Source of the DNA: Thermoplasmata archaeon
Lineage (GTDB): Archaea > Thermoplasmatota > Thermoplasmata > Thermoplasmatales > B87-G9
Length of the DNA stretch: 9,980 nucleotides
NCBI GenBank assembly: GCA_003649695.1
Contig: QMSR01000029.1
Location: forward strand, 1 to 9,980
Direction of reading: 5' to 3'
In this document: positions 1 to 5,353 of the stretch, piece by piece
Layout of the letters: every line of letters begins with the position of its first letter
Numbering within the stretch: the first letter of the stretch is position 1
Notes under the pieces: model-generated
Seen by the model: the letters and a program-made list of their open reading frames with translations, nothing else
Database searches by the model: none
What the model was told of the DNA's origin: nothing
Made by a program: the position numbers and the translations under genes

Positions 1-122
1 CCACAGTCAGCATCAAATCCCCATCTTCTCCAACCAGATTCTTTATTCCAATCTTGTTCTTTAGCACTAACCAAATCTAAAATTTTGTTTATTGCTTTTT
101 TCAATCTTGTCTCAAATTTCAT
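1..122 (-). CDS. Hypothetical protein, N-terminal 40 residues only
   Basis: The gene starts at ATG 122 and runs off the left edge of the window. Forty codons are visible: a basic, amphipathic N-terminus (MKFETRLKKAINKIL) followed by a Trp-rich, charged stretch ending FDADC. The start is chosen because an excellent Shine-Dalgarno site, GGAGGTGAT, lies 6 nt upstream. It overlaps the stop of the preceding gene by 11 nt, so it is very likely the next member of the same operon. No family is recognised from this fragment. Confidence 0.75.
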   Translation of the reverse strand, partial: MKFETRLKKAINKILDLVSAKEQDWNKESGWRRWGFDADC

Positions 123-546
123 CCTTAATCACCTCCCTAAAAGCCAATTTAAAGAGCCATTCTTGATATTTTTCCTTATCAAAATGCTTGAATGCTGTAT
201 ACGATTTTGCAAGAACCCACACTTCACTATCTTTGCTACTTATACTTTCAATTACATTAACATCCAAGCCAAATCTCCTTAATTCCCCTTTCAGTTCTGG
301 ATATTCTTTTACTAACAATTCTGGCTTATCTTTATATCTCAACCAAAACTCACAGGCTTTTTTAATTCGTTGCTTGATTTCTTTTTTCAATTCATCAATT
401 TCTTTGTTATGCTTTTCGTATATTACATTAACACCGCCGATATGTTTTGTAATAACTGTTGCTATCTGATTGCTTACTTCATCTTTATTTAGCTCCCACT
501 TATGCTTTTCAAATACTTCTTCCAAATCCAATGGTTTTGGTTTCAT
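112..546 (-). CDS. Hypothetical 144-aa charged, helix-rich protein
   Basis: I do not recognise a family. The protein is highly charged (Lys/Glu rich) with no membrane segment or signal peptide. Residues about 38-72 have a heptad-like pattern suggesting a short coiled coil, and the C-terminal third (EKYQEWLFKLAFREV) is a likely amphipathic helix. It is probably cytoplasmic and helical. The start ATG 546 lies 3 nt after the stop of the 58-aa gene, with a GGGGAGATGTGA stretch just upstream that can pair with the 16S tail. The next gene overlaps its end. Operon position suggests an accessory function of the mobile element; nothing more specific can be said. Confidence 0.8.
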   Translation of the reverse strand: MKPKPLDLEEVFEKHKWELNKDEVSNQIATVITKHIGGVNVIYEKHNKEIDELKKEIKQRIKKACEFWLRYKDKPELLVKEYPELKGELRRFGLDVNVIESISSKDSEVWVLAKSYTAFKHFDKEKYQEWLFKLAFREVIKDEI

Positions 547-549
547 GAT

Positions 550-726
550 TCACATCTCCCCAACAACCCAATATGTTAATCCAGACATTAAACCGCAGTT
601 GGTGTTTTTCCTGCACCACTCTTCTGCTTCCTTCCTGTTTTTAAATTCTTTTATCTGGTATTCAATATCTACACTTTCTGTGAATATATGGTTTTGCCAA
701 ACACACGAGCCGATTTTAAATTTCAT
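550..726 (-). CDS. Hypothetical 58-aa small protein
   Basis: This short gene fills the space between its neighbours in the same operon. ATG 726 has a strong Shine-Dalgarno site (GGGGGTGA, 4 nt spacing) and the stop TGA at 550-552 precedes the next ATG by 3 nt. The product begins MKFKIGSCVWQNHIF and contains a charged helix (FKNRKEAEEWCRKN) followed by a hydrophobic, Gly/Trp-containing tail. It has three cysteines (8, 38, 44) but no canonical zinc-binding pair. The layout of two short strands, a helix with an EAEEWC pattern and a final strand is common in small viral and plasmid proteins, but I cannot assign a function. Confidence 0.72.
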   Translation of the reverse strand: MKFKIGSCVWQNHIFTESVDIEYQIKEFKNRKEAEEWCRKNTNCGLMSGLTYWVVGEM

Positions 727-749
727 TTTTCACCCCCTGCCTCATGATT

Positions 750-827
750 TCACCTTCGTTGTTTCCTTTTTATCGCCTTTATATGGGCTAAGACCCTATC
801 CTTTAGGTTGGGGTAGTTGACAGCCAT
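750..827 (-). CDS. Putative 25-aa basic peptide carrying NYPNLK
   Basis: A short reading frame begins at ATG 827, which overlaps the TGA of the preceding gene (TGATG), an arrangement typical of translational coupling. It ends at TGA 750-752, 23 nt before the next confident start. The peptide begins MAVNYPNLKDRV and ends in a strongly basic tail (KRKQRR). The NYPNLK part is encoded by the palindromic repeat at 794-821, and closely related NYPSLK peptides occur in the two genes at 5353-5559 and 5537-5740. It may be a real peptide or simply the repeat read in frame. There is no strong Shine-Dalgarno site at proper spacing, so translation would depend on coupling. Confidence 0.35.
   Translation of the reverse strand: MAVNYPNLKDRVLAHIKAIKRKQRR
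794..821 (+). repeat. Palindromic repeat copy 1 (hairpin plus TAGTTGAC)
   Basis: An imperfect hairpin, CCCTATCC-TTTA-GGTTGGGG, is followed by TAGTTGAC. The stem includes one G-T wobble and one T-T mismatch when the plus strand is folded. Related copies lie at 5361-5388 and 5576-5596; all share TTTAGG, a G-rich right arm and TAGTT. The form resembles subterminal hairpins of IS200/IS605 elements, but the guide tetranucleotides expected beside a true IS608-type end are not evident, so it may be a decayed end, a miniature relative or an unrelated palindrome. Confidence 0.55.
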
Positions 828-1012
828 CAGCTTAAATTCTCCTCAAGATTTACAAATATCTCATAGTCCTTTAGCTTTCTGTAAAAAATATATGCAACTA
901 ATAGCACCACAACTAAAACAATTACAAGTTTTATAATGAAACTATTTTTTGATACTATCGCATAGTAAATCGGAATTGTTGCAAGCATTAAGGCAATAAT
1001 CTTTCCCATCAT
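827..1012 (-). CDS. Small two-TM membrane protein (61 aa)
   Basis: The start is set at ATG 1012, which overlaps the TGA of the upstream gene (ATGA); a longer frame from 1042 would add ten residues fully inside that gene, without a better ribosome site. The 61-aa product has two predicted transmembrane helices, about residues 5-21 and 24-45, separated by a short SKNS loop, then a charged cytoplasmic-type tail (RKLKDYEIF...). It is therefore probably a membrane hairpin with both ends on the same side. No family is recognised. Such tiny membrane proteins are common in archaeal viruses, where they can be virion or holin-like components, but this is only analogy. Confidence 0.7.
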   Translation of the reverse strand: MMGKIIALMLATIPIYYAIVSKNSFIIKLVIVLVVVLLVAYIFYRKLKDYEIFVNLEENLS

Positions 1013-1311
1013 CCTACCGTCTCCTCGTGCCATCCATCCCAATCATACCAAAAACATACCTTTCTAAAGCAAAGTCTTGGATGGTTAGTAAATTCCCTTA
1101 GCCTTTTAATGCTCCTTGCCCTATTCTTTCTATCTGTAACTGCAACCAAAAGCACATGCTTATTATTTATCGCTATTATATCAGCACATCCAAAATAATC
1201 CCTTCGCATATATTTAATATTCCTAACTATCTCTGTGCTGTAGCCTCTTTCCATTAATATTTTCTCAACCTCTTTCTCCTTTCTCCTTCCTTTGATTGAA
1301 GTTTTTACCAC
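1009..1311 (-). CDS. PD-(D/E)XK-like (Holliday-resolvase/VRR-NUC-like) protein, 100 aa
   Basis: The pattern GRRKEKEVEKIL (8-19), then DYFGCADIIAI (38-48), then HVLLVAVT (52-59), then a basic helix with N63 and R66/R70 matches a small nuclease-fold family frequent in phages and plasmids, in which the usual acidic-x-Lys of PD-(D/E)XK enzymes is replaced by QVT. Glu14 and Asp44 are present, but the second catalytic motif reads AVT, so activity is uncertain and a DNA-binding, inactive role is possible. The start is GTG 1311, with AGGTGGT upstream, and overlaps the zinc-ribbon gene by 7 nt. The stop overlaps the next ATG. The family assignment is from pattern recognition. Confidence 0.62.
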   Translation of the reverse strand: MVKTSIKGRRKEKEVEKILMERGYSTEIVRNIKYMRRDYFGCADIIAINNKHVLLVAVTDRKNRARSIKRLREFTNHPRLCFRKVCFWYDWDGWHEETVG

Positions 1312-1484
1312 AACACCACCTGAGAGCTTCTGAGAGCATTTCTATTTTCGAACACTTTTTTAGCCATTTCCTTATCCCTGAACCAAAATCCACAGCATAT
1401 ACATTTAACTATTCCCCTCTCATCTATGCACAGCCCCTCAAATTTACAGTTAGGGCATATTTCCCCTTCCAATATCACGTTCAT
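1305..1484 (-). CDS. Small zinc-ribbon protein (59 aa)
   Basis: The product has a CPNC knuckle (10-13) and a CICCG segment (28-32), about 15-18 residues apart, giving a classical four-Cys zinc ribbon, followed by a charged helix (FRDKEMAKKVFEN). Zinc ribbons of this size usually bind nucleic acid or act as adaptors to transcription or replication proteins; the specific target cannot be inferred. ATG 1484 is preceded by GGAGGT at 9 nt spacing. The gene overlaps the end of the upstream membrane-protein gene by 35 nt in a different frame and the start of the downstream gene by 7 nt, so it is embedded in the operon. Confidence 0.72.
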   Translation of the reverse strand: MNVILEGEICPNCKFEGLCIDERGIVKCICCGFWFRDKEMAKKVFENRNALRSSQVVLW

Positions 1485-1746
1485 AAGGCTCTAACCTCCA
1501 TGTCAGGTTTGTTATGTTTGTTCCATTTATTCCCCCATTCAGTATTATGCTCTCAACCTCCTCTATGGTTCTGTTGCCCCATAGTAGTGCTGGACAGCCT
1601 CTCAATGCATCATGCACCCCCATCTGCCACCAATACTTTGCTTGAAAGCTCATGTAAACGAAAGCTACTATGAATACTATATCTGTAAATAATTTTATGA
1701 TAAATCTCCTTTTTTCCCTTGCATCGAGACCCTCCAGCAGTTCCAT
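1450..1746 (-). CDS. Type II membrane protein with clustered N-glycosylation sequons (98 aa)
   Basis: A basic N-terminus (REKRR, 10-14) precedes a single transmembrane helix at about 15-35; by the positive-inside rule the N-terminus is cytoplasmic and residues 36-98 are outside. The outer part has four N-x-T sequons: N58, N74, N77 and N80, three of them within nine residues. Archaea N-glycosylate such sites, so this is likely a surface-exposed glycoprotein. Trp residues (39, 40, 56, 83) are also frequent outside. It could be a virion envelope or host-surface protein of the element. ATG 1746 lies 2 nt after the previous stop. No family is recognised. Confidence 0.74.
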   Translation of the reverse strand: MELLEGLDAREKRRFIIKLFTDIVFIVAFVYMSFQAKYWWQMGVHDALRGCPALLWGNRTIEEVESIILNGGINGTNITNLTWRLEPYERDIGRGNMP

Positions 1747-1748
1747 AT

Positions 1749-2057
1749 CTATCTTCTATATTTGTTATCAAATCTTTCCCACTCTTTCTTTTTTTCCATA
1801 AATATTTTTCTCTCAAGTTCGCTGTTTATTGCTGAAAAGCTTTGCGTTGCCAACTTATCGAACAATGCTATAGCTACATGCAGTATCTGTGATTCGTGTA
1901 TGCCTATCTCATCCTTTATCTTCTTTGCTTCGTTGTATGCTATCACAAACAACCTTCCATTTTCGTATATCAGCTTGTCGTACAGCTTTGCCTTCTCCTC
2001 ATCGCTTAGTGTTACCCACTCCCATCCTTTTTTGAATTGTCCTACCTTTCCTATCAT
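1749..2057 (-). CDS. Hypothetical 102-aa helical protein
   Basis: No family is recognised. The protein starts with a Gly/Trp-containing segment (QFKKGWEWVTLSDEEK) and is otherwise predominantly helical and charged, with a hydrophobic helix SQILHVAIALFDKLA (about 56-70) that is not long enough or hydrophobic enough for a membrane span. The C-terminal third is strongly basic/acidic (KKKEWERFDNKYRR). A good Shine-Dalgarno site (AAAGGAGG) lies 7 nt before ATG 2057, which is 1 nt after the stop of the four-TM gene. Probably a cytoplasmic accessory protein of the element. Confidence 0.74.
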   Translation of the reverse strand: MIGKVGQFKKGWEWVTLSDEEKAKLYDKLIYENGRLFVIAYNEAKKIKDEIGIHESQILHVAIALFDKLATQSFSAINSELERKIFMEKKKEWERFDNKYRR

Positions 2058-2058
2058 T

Positions 2059-2493
2059 CTATCGCCTCCTTTTGATGATTAAATATAATATATTGAATAT
2101 AGCCCATCCAAATGCTACAATGAAAGAATCAAGATCATAGTATTTTACTAAATCAAAAGATACACAAATACCAGCAATAATAAAATTTAGCAATGGTGTG
2201 AAAAACAATATTGATTCCTTTAAAGATTCATAAAAATTAGAGGTTGCTTTTTTATTTTTACCTGATAGTTTCGTGATGAGTGGCTCTAAATGAGCATAGT
2301 AGTAACTAATTACTATTCCATATCCTACTATTCCGATAAATGTAATTACAACTATATTAAGTTTAAAACTAAATACATTAAGTAAAGTAAATACTGAAGC
2401 CATTGAAAAAAATGAACCTAATATTATTCCTAATAAAAACAACAAGCCGATACTATATATAAGTTCTTCTTCCAGCTCCTTATTTAACTTCAT
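2059..2493 (-). CDS. Four-TM integral membrane protein (144 aa)
   Basis: Four hydrophobic helices are visible at about residues 14-38, 45-66, 94-113 and 123-140. The loop between helices 2 and 3 (68-92) is charged and likely cytoplasmic (KLSGKNKKATS), as is the C-terminal KRRR; the acidic N-terminus is short. No transporter or enzyme motif is visible. The gene starts 14 nt inside the end of the winged-helix gene, so the two are almost certainly co-transcribed and coupled. A regulator followed by a membrane protein is a common pair, but a functional link is only inferred. Confidence 0.76.
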   Translation of the reverse strand: MKLNKELEEELIYSIGLLFLLGIILGSFFSMASVFTLLNVFSFKLNIVVITFIGIVGYGIVISYYYAHLEPLITKLSGKNKKATSNFYESLKESILFFTPLLNFIIAGICVSFDLVKYYDLDSFIVAFGWAIFNILYLIIKRRR

Positions 2494-2662
2494 AATAAGT
2501 CCCTCTTAAAGTCTTTATCCTTTTCAGCTTACCTTTTTTAACCAGCTCCTCTAAAATGTATTTGCATCTATAGTATGGTATGTTAAGCATGTGCGATATT
2601 TGTGTTCTCGGCACTTTACCATTCTTCTTTACAAATTTGTATATCTTTTCCTCTGTGTTCAT
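2480..2662 (-). CDS. Winged helix-turn-helix DNA-binding protein (60 aa)
   Basis: The whole protein is a minimal winged helix. Helix 1 is TEEKIYKFVKKNG (3-15), helices 2-3 fall at 18-41 (RTQISHMLN, then a recognition helix YYRCKYILEELVKKG) and the wing is formed by LKRIKTL and GTYYEVK (46-60). This is the layout of MarR/ArsR-like and other archaeal one-domain regulators. It is the first gene of its operon, directly behind a promoter (2666-2705) shared with two other transcription units, so autoregulation and control of the other two promoters is an attractive inference. ATG 2660-2662 follows a GGGGTGATG Shine-Dalgarno site. Confidence 0.82.
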   Translation of the reverse strand: MNTEEKIYKFVKKNGKVPRTQISHMLNIPYYRCKYILEELVKKGKLKRIKTLRGTYYEVK

Positions 2663-2665
2663 ATC

Positions 2666-2705
2666 ATCACCCCTTATCTATAATAATAACAATAACATTT
2701 ATAAA
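2666..2705 (-). promoter_or_regulatory. Shared-type promoter, copy 1
   Basis: Read on the minus strand this is TTTATAAA (2698-2705), then a tract of TGTTATTGTTATTATTAT, then GGGGTGATG and the ATG at 2662. The TATA box is one base after the stop codon of the YbaK-like gene. It is the most divergent of the three copies (4250-4289 and 9179-9218 are nearly identical), with an AGATAAG insertion before the Shine-Dalgarno site. The RNA start is expected about 26 nt beyond the TATA centre, giving a short leader. Confidence 0.8.
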
Positions 2706-2706
2706 C

Positions 2707-3183
2707 TTACTTGCTTATGTTTGTGACAGTATATATCCTTGCGAAAATGCTTGGCTTAAACTTAAGCCCTGTATACTCATCACCACCAGCACCTATTACA
2801 TAGTCTCTCCACATGACATAGGCATCAACCAGAGTTGTTATTCCTTTCAAATAAAAAGCGAATGGGGGGACACCCCCAATCTTATATCCGAGAACCTTCT
2901 CTACTGTCTCTGCATCCGCAAACTTAAACTTGTAGTTTGTAAATATTCCTATCTTTTTTGCTATTACTTTGACTTTTTTGGTATCTATCATTTTATCCCC
3001 TGTAATAATAGCACCTAAATACTCCTGTCTTTCGTTCTCCATCAAGATAGACTTAAGTATGTTTTCTCTGCTAACACCTAAAGACTTTTCTGCATCGTCT
3101 GTGGTCTTTCCAGATGTCTTGTGTCTGATAATTTCGTATTCAACCTTATACCTCTCAAGTAATGCCTTCATTTCCTTATCCAT
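2707..3183 (-). CDS. YbaK/ProX-family aminoacyl-tRNA deacylase-like protein (158 aa)
   Basis: The fold-defining motifs of the YbaK/prolyl-tRNA-editing family are present: a TTDDAEKSLGV segment (27-37), the invariant lysine region NILKSILM with K44, AIITGDKMIDTKKV (58-71), the GGVPPF motif (103-108), Asp120 and a GAGG turn (131-134). The length of 158 residues equals that of free-standing family members, which hydrolyse wrongly charged aminoacyl-tRNA such as Cys- or Ala-tRNA(Pro). The substrate here cannot be read from sequence. ATG 3183 has AAGGTG upstream and overlaps the radical SAM gene by 8 nt, so the two are co-translated as a two-gene unit. A variant role in releasing an activated amino acid or peptide is possible. 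Confidence 0.85.
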   Translation of the reverse strand: MDKEMKALLERYKVEYEIIRHKTSGKTTDDAEKSLGVSRENILKSILMENERQEYLGAIITGDKMIDTKKVKVIAKKIGIFTNYKFKFADAETVEKVLGYKIGGVPPFAFYLKGITTLVDAYVMWRDYVIGAGGDEYTGLKFKPSIFARIYTVTNISK

Positions 3184-4246
3184 TATAACACCTTTTTAGC
3201 CACCAGCACGTTGGGTCTGGATTTAAAAAGTCACCTGTGTGGTGCAATGCTGTTCCTCTACAACCATAGCACTTTGTTTCTATTGCGTACTTACATGACC
3301 TGCATGGCTCTTTGATATACTTGTCAATGTTCCTGACAGTCTTGAATATGTCTGAATTGGTTATTATCTCTTTCAGGCTTTTCTCCCTTATATTTCCTCC
3401 AGGTATGTCAACGCCAGGACATGGTTGCACATCACCTGTTGTTGTTATGTATGCAGAGTAGTACATCCTCTTGCAGTTCTGCCCAGCAATTGGTGGTGTA
3501 AGTGGCCATGTTATGCCCCATTCCTGCTCATCGTATTCTTTTAAACGCTTAAACAGTTCGTAGCCTTCCTCTGGGCTTATCACCAGCTCAACATCATGCT
3601 CCTTTGCCCTTCCCTGCACAGTTAAAATCTCAACATATGGAATAATGTTATGTTCCCTGCAGAATCTATAAAATTTTTCTATCTCATGCATGTTCTGTTT
3701 ACACACTATTGTTTCCAATGCAAGTTTTGGTGCATCTGGTTTAGAGGAATATCCTACCTTGAGCAATGACTCCAAAGCTCTTTTAATCCTTTTTCCTGTG
3801 CCTTTTATTCCTCCTGCAAGATAATCCTGCACATCCTCGTTGAAGGAGTTAAACTTAAGTGCTATGTCTTCCCCTAAATCATATAGCCTCTTTGCAACTT
3901 CCTCATCTATCACAGTCCCATTTGTGAATGTTATAGAAGATAGGTTTACATCCCTGATTTTGTCCAGAACATCCCAATAATAGGGATATATCAATGGTTC
4001 ACCACCACCTATAACCACTACTTTCTCTGCACCCAAGTCAACAGCTTGATCTATGACGTTGAATATCTCATCCAGAGTCATCTCGTTTTCTCTCTTTCTG
4101 CCAGACTCTGCATAACAGTATATGCATCTCAGGTTACATGCTTTGGACAGCTCCAAATCAAAAGAAAGCAACCTGCCCTTATCCCTTGCCTTGTTTATGT
4201 CGTCCCATGTGAAATCCAAACCCTTTATCAATTCGTTCTCTTTCAT
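3176..4246 (-). CDS. Radical SAM enzyme with SPASM domain (356 aa)
   Basis: The radical SAM cluster motif CNLRCIYC has Cys37, Cys41 and Cys44 (CxxxCxxC), which bind the 4Fe-4S cluster that cleaves S-adenosylmethionine; GGEP follows at 81-84 and a TNG strand end at 108-110. The C-terminal SPASM domain (about 255-353) has Cys258, Cys276, Cys315, Cys318, Cys326, Cys329 and Cys347, enough for two auxiliary 4Fe-4S clusters. Length and layout match SPASM enzymes that modify peptides or proteins (sulfatase maturases, RiPP maturases, cofactor maturases). The substrate is unknown, and no obvious precursor peptide sits next to it. It is expressed from the 4250-4289 promoter with GGTGAT at 4250-4255 as ribosome site, and is followed by the YbaK-like gene. 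Confidence 0.92.
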   Translation of the reverse strand: MKENELIKGLDFTWDDINKARDKGRLLSFDLELSKACNLRCIYCYAESGRKRENEMTLDEIFNVIDQAVDLGAEKVVVIGGGEPLIYPYYWDVLDKIRDVNLSSITFTNGTVIDEEVAKRLYDLGEDIALKFNSFNEDVQDYLAGGIKGTGKRIKRALESLLKVGYSSKPDAPKLALETIVCKQNMHEIEKFYRFCREHNIIPYVEILTVQGRAKEHDVELVISPEEGYELFKRLKEYDEQEWGITWPLTPPIAGQNCKRMYYSAYITTTGDVQPCPGVDIPGGNIREKSLKEIITNSDIFKTVRNIDKYIKEPCRSCKYAIETKCYGCRGTALHHTGDFLNPDPTCWWLKRCYNG

Positions 4247-4249
4247 AAT

Positions 4250-4289
4250 ATCACCAATAATAACAATAACAATAATATTTATAAATGTT
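4250..4289 (-). promoter_or_regulatory. Shared-type promoter, copy 2 (radical SAM/YbaK operon)
   Basis: On the minus strand the order is AACA, TTTATAAA (4278-4285), a TATTATTGTTATT tract, then GTT-ATT-ATT and GGTGAT (4250-4255), 4 bases before ATG 4246. The 40-nt block differs from the copy at 9179-9218 at only two positions, caused by a different order of GTT and ATT triplets. The RNA start is expected near 4256, so the messenger would begin almost at the Shine-Dalgarno site. The TATA box contains the TAA stop of the HEXXH gene (4279-4281). Confidence 0.86.
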
Positions 4290-4617
4290 TACTTTCCCAA
4301 AAAATCCCTATCACAATAACAAGCAGTACTATTATTATAGACAGTAATAACTCTATCATTATTAGGTTATAAGCCACTATCTCGTTTAGAACATGCAGTT
4401 TCATCATCTCCTTATAGTCATTAAAATTATTTTGAGCCAAAGCCACTATCTTCGTCCTGTTGCCGATTGTTCTTGCATCCAATATACCATAGTCAACATA
4501 GGAGTCTATCCCATACAATGTATATATCTTTTGATGTACAGCCTCATGCTGTGTTATACCAACCATTAATGATAGGAAAATCATTATGGATGCAAACAAT
4601 AATGTTCTATAAAACAT
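4279..4617 (-). CDS. Membrane HEXXH protein, putative zinc metalloprotease (112 aa)
   Basis: An N-terminal hydrophobic helix (about 3-21) is followed at once by HEAVH (24-28), the HEXXH zinc-binding signature of metalloproteases, and by NEIVAY (78-83), where Glu79 is placed to be the third ligand as in gluzincin-type enzymes. A second, very hydrophobic helix (about 84-106) ends the protein with a short basic tail. There is one N-x-T sequon (N53) between the helices. The 112-aa length is much shorter than known membrane proteases, so it would be a minimal enzyme or a zinc-binding structural protein. ATG 4617 abuts the previous stop and has GGTGAT at 3 nt spacing. Confidence 0.68.
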   Translation of the reverse strand: MFYRTLLFASIMIFLSLMVGITQHEAVHQKIYTLYGIDSYVDYGILDARTIGNRTKIVALAQNNFNDYKEMMKLHVLNEIVAYNLIMIELLLSIIIVLLVIVIGIFWESKHL

Positions 4618-5016
4618 CTAATCACCAAAAAGCTCTGGATTTTTCTCCTTAAGCTTTTCTATTACGCTACCTCTTTTATGCTTAACCAAATCGTAAATTA
4701 TCTTCTCCCTATATATACGCTTTCTTCTACCTCTATCTGTAATTGTCTCTACCTCTTTGTACTTAAACATTACTTGCTTTATCCTCTTTCCTTCCTTCTC
4801 CATATCAAATTCTATTCTCTTTCTATCATCTCCAAGCCAATACCTGTATACCAATGATTTTTTTATATCCGCATCTATATTATACCAGAATATGTGAAAT
4901 CCCTTGCGTGTTTTTGTTAGCTTGTATGGAATTTTCCTGAACAGAAATAGACCTTTAGCTATGCAGAGCATGAGCCTTAATGGATTGTGGCTATCTATAT
5001 CAACCGTTATCCTCAT
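4618..5016 (-). CDS. Possible minimal primase-like protein (132 aa)
   Basis: Three short motifs occur in the order seen in archaeo-eukaryotic primases: TVDID with Asp6 and Asp8 at the N-terminus, KGFHIFW with His41, and RIEFD with Asp71, after a conserved-looking LGDD (61-64). The segment KTRKGFHIFWYN followed by a GDD-R-R pattern also occurs, to my recollection, in uncharacterised proteins of archaeal viruses and plasmids. The spacing is shorter than in known primases and the rest of the fold cannot be traced, so this is a suggestion. The C-terminal 45 residues are basic and helical. ATG 5016 overlaps the upstream gene by 17 nt, with GGGTGGAG next to it. Confidence 0.6.
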   Translation of the reverse strand: MRITVDIDSHNPLRLMLCIAKGLFLFRKIPYKLTKTRKGFHIFWYNIDADIKKSLVYRYWLGDDRKRIEFDMEKEGKRIKQVMFKYKEVETITDRGRRKRIYREKIIYDLVKHKRGSVIEKLKEKNPELFGD

Positions 5017-5353
5017 TCTCCACCCTTTTTACTAAATTCTCTAAAAAACAATGATACAAATCGTATATGCGTGTGTAAATTCCTATCAAAATTAAGATTG
5101 CTATTATCGTTGTTATAAGTGCTATTCCATACAAGCTATTATAACCTGTTATGTGATAGGCTAAGCCAAAAATAAACGATAAATACATTACCCATAAATC
5201 AATAATTACTATTGTGCTGATATTGTTTACACGCTTACTTGTTTCCTGCACAGCTTCTTTGAATATGCACTTCTTTTGTGATTGATCTACCTCTACATAT
5301 TTGCTCAGCTCAAGATATTCCCCAGCATCCATGAATATATATCTCTCCTTCAC
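5000..5353 (-). CDS. Two-TM membrane protein (117 aa)
   Basis: A soluble N-terminal part of about 45 residues precedes two transmembrane helices, roughly 47-68 and 75-96, and a charged C-terminal tail (LENLVKRVENEDNG). One N-x-S sequon (N44) is just before helix 1. No family is recognised. The start is GTG 5353, whose G is shared with the TAG stop of the upstream gene, and AAGGTGGT lies 3 nt before it; ATG 5332 is an alternative that would remove seven residues. The gene overlaps the next by 17 nt. Confidence 0.72.
   Translation of the reverse strand: MKERYIFMDAGEYLELSKYVEVDQSQKKCIFKEAVQETSKRVNNISTIVIIDLWVMYLSFIFGLAYHITGYNSLYGIALITTIIAILILIGIYTRIYDLYHCFLENLVKRVENEDNG

Noticed and set aside
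794..813. Hairpin after the two-TM gene as a transcription terminator
   Set aside because: The stem is weaker on the transcribed (minus) strand because plus-strand G-T wobbles become A-C mismatches, no T-run follows, and related copies lie inside coding sequence.
470..1673. Long plus-strand open frames (470-820 and 1296-1673)
   Set aside because: They are antisense to tightly packed minus-strand genes with good ribosome sites, and their translations are Ser/Phe/Leu-rich low-complexity sequence typical of reverse-strand reading of Lys/Glu-rich genes.
1610..1816. Minus-strand frame between the 102-aa and 98-aa genes
   Set aside because: It overlaps both in another frame, has no ribosome site and gives a basic sequence without a recognisable feature; the flanking genes explain the DNA better.
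4256..4277. ATT/GTT triplet tract as a simple microsatellite or CRISPR-like repeat
   Set aside because: The tract is short, always sits between a TATA box and a Shine-Dalgarno site, and has no spacers; a promoter component is the better reading.
2602..4372. Plus-strand frames across the YbaK-like and radical SAM genes (2602-3018, 2969-3199, 4046-4372)
   Set aside because: They overlap strongly supported enzyme genes on the minus strand, and part of the last frame reads the promoter triplet tract as poly-Asn.
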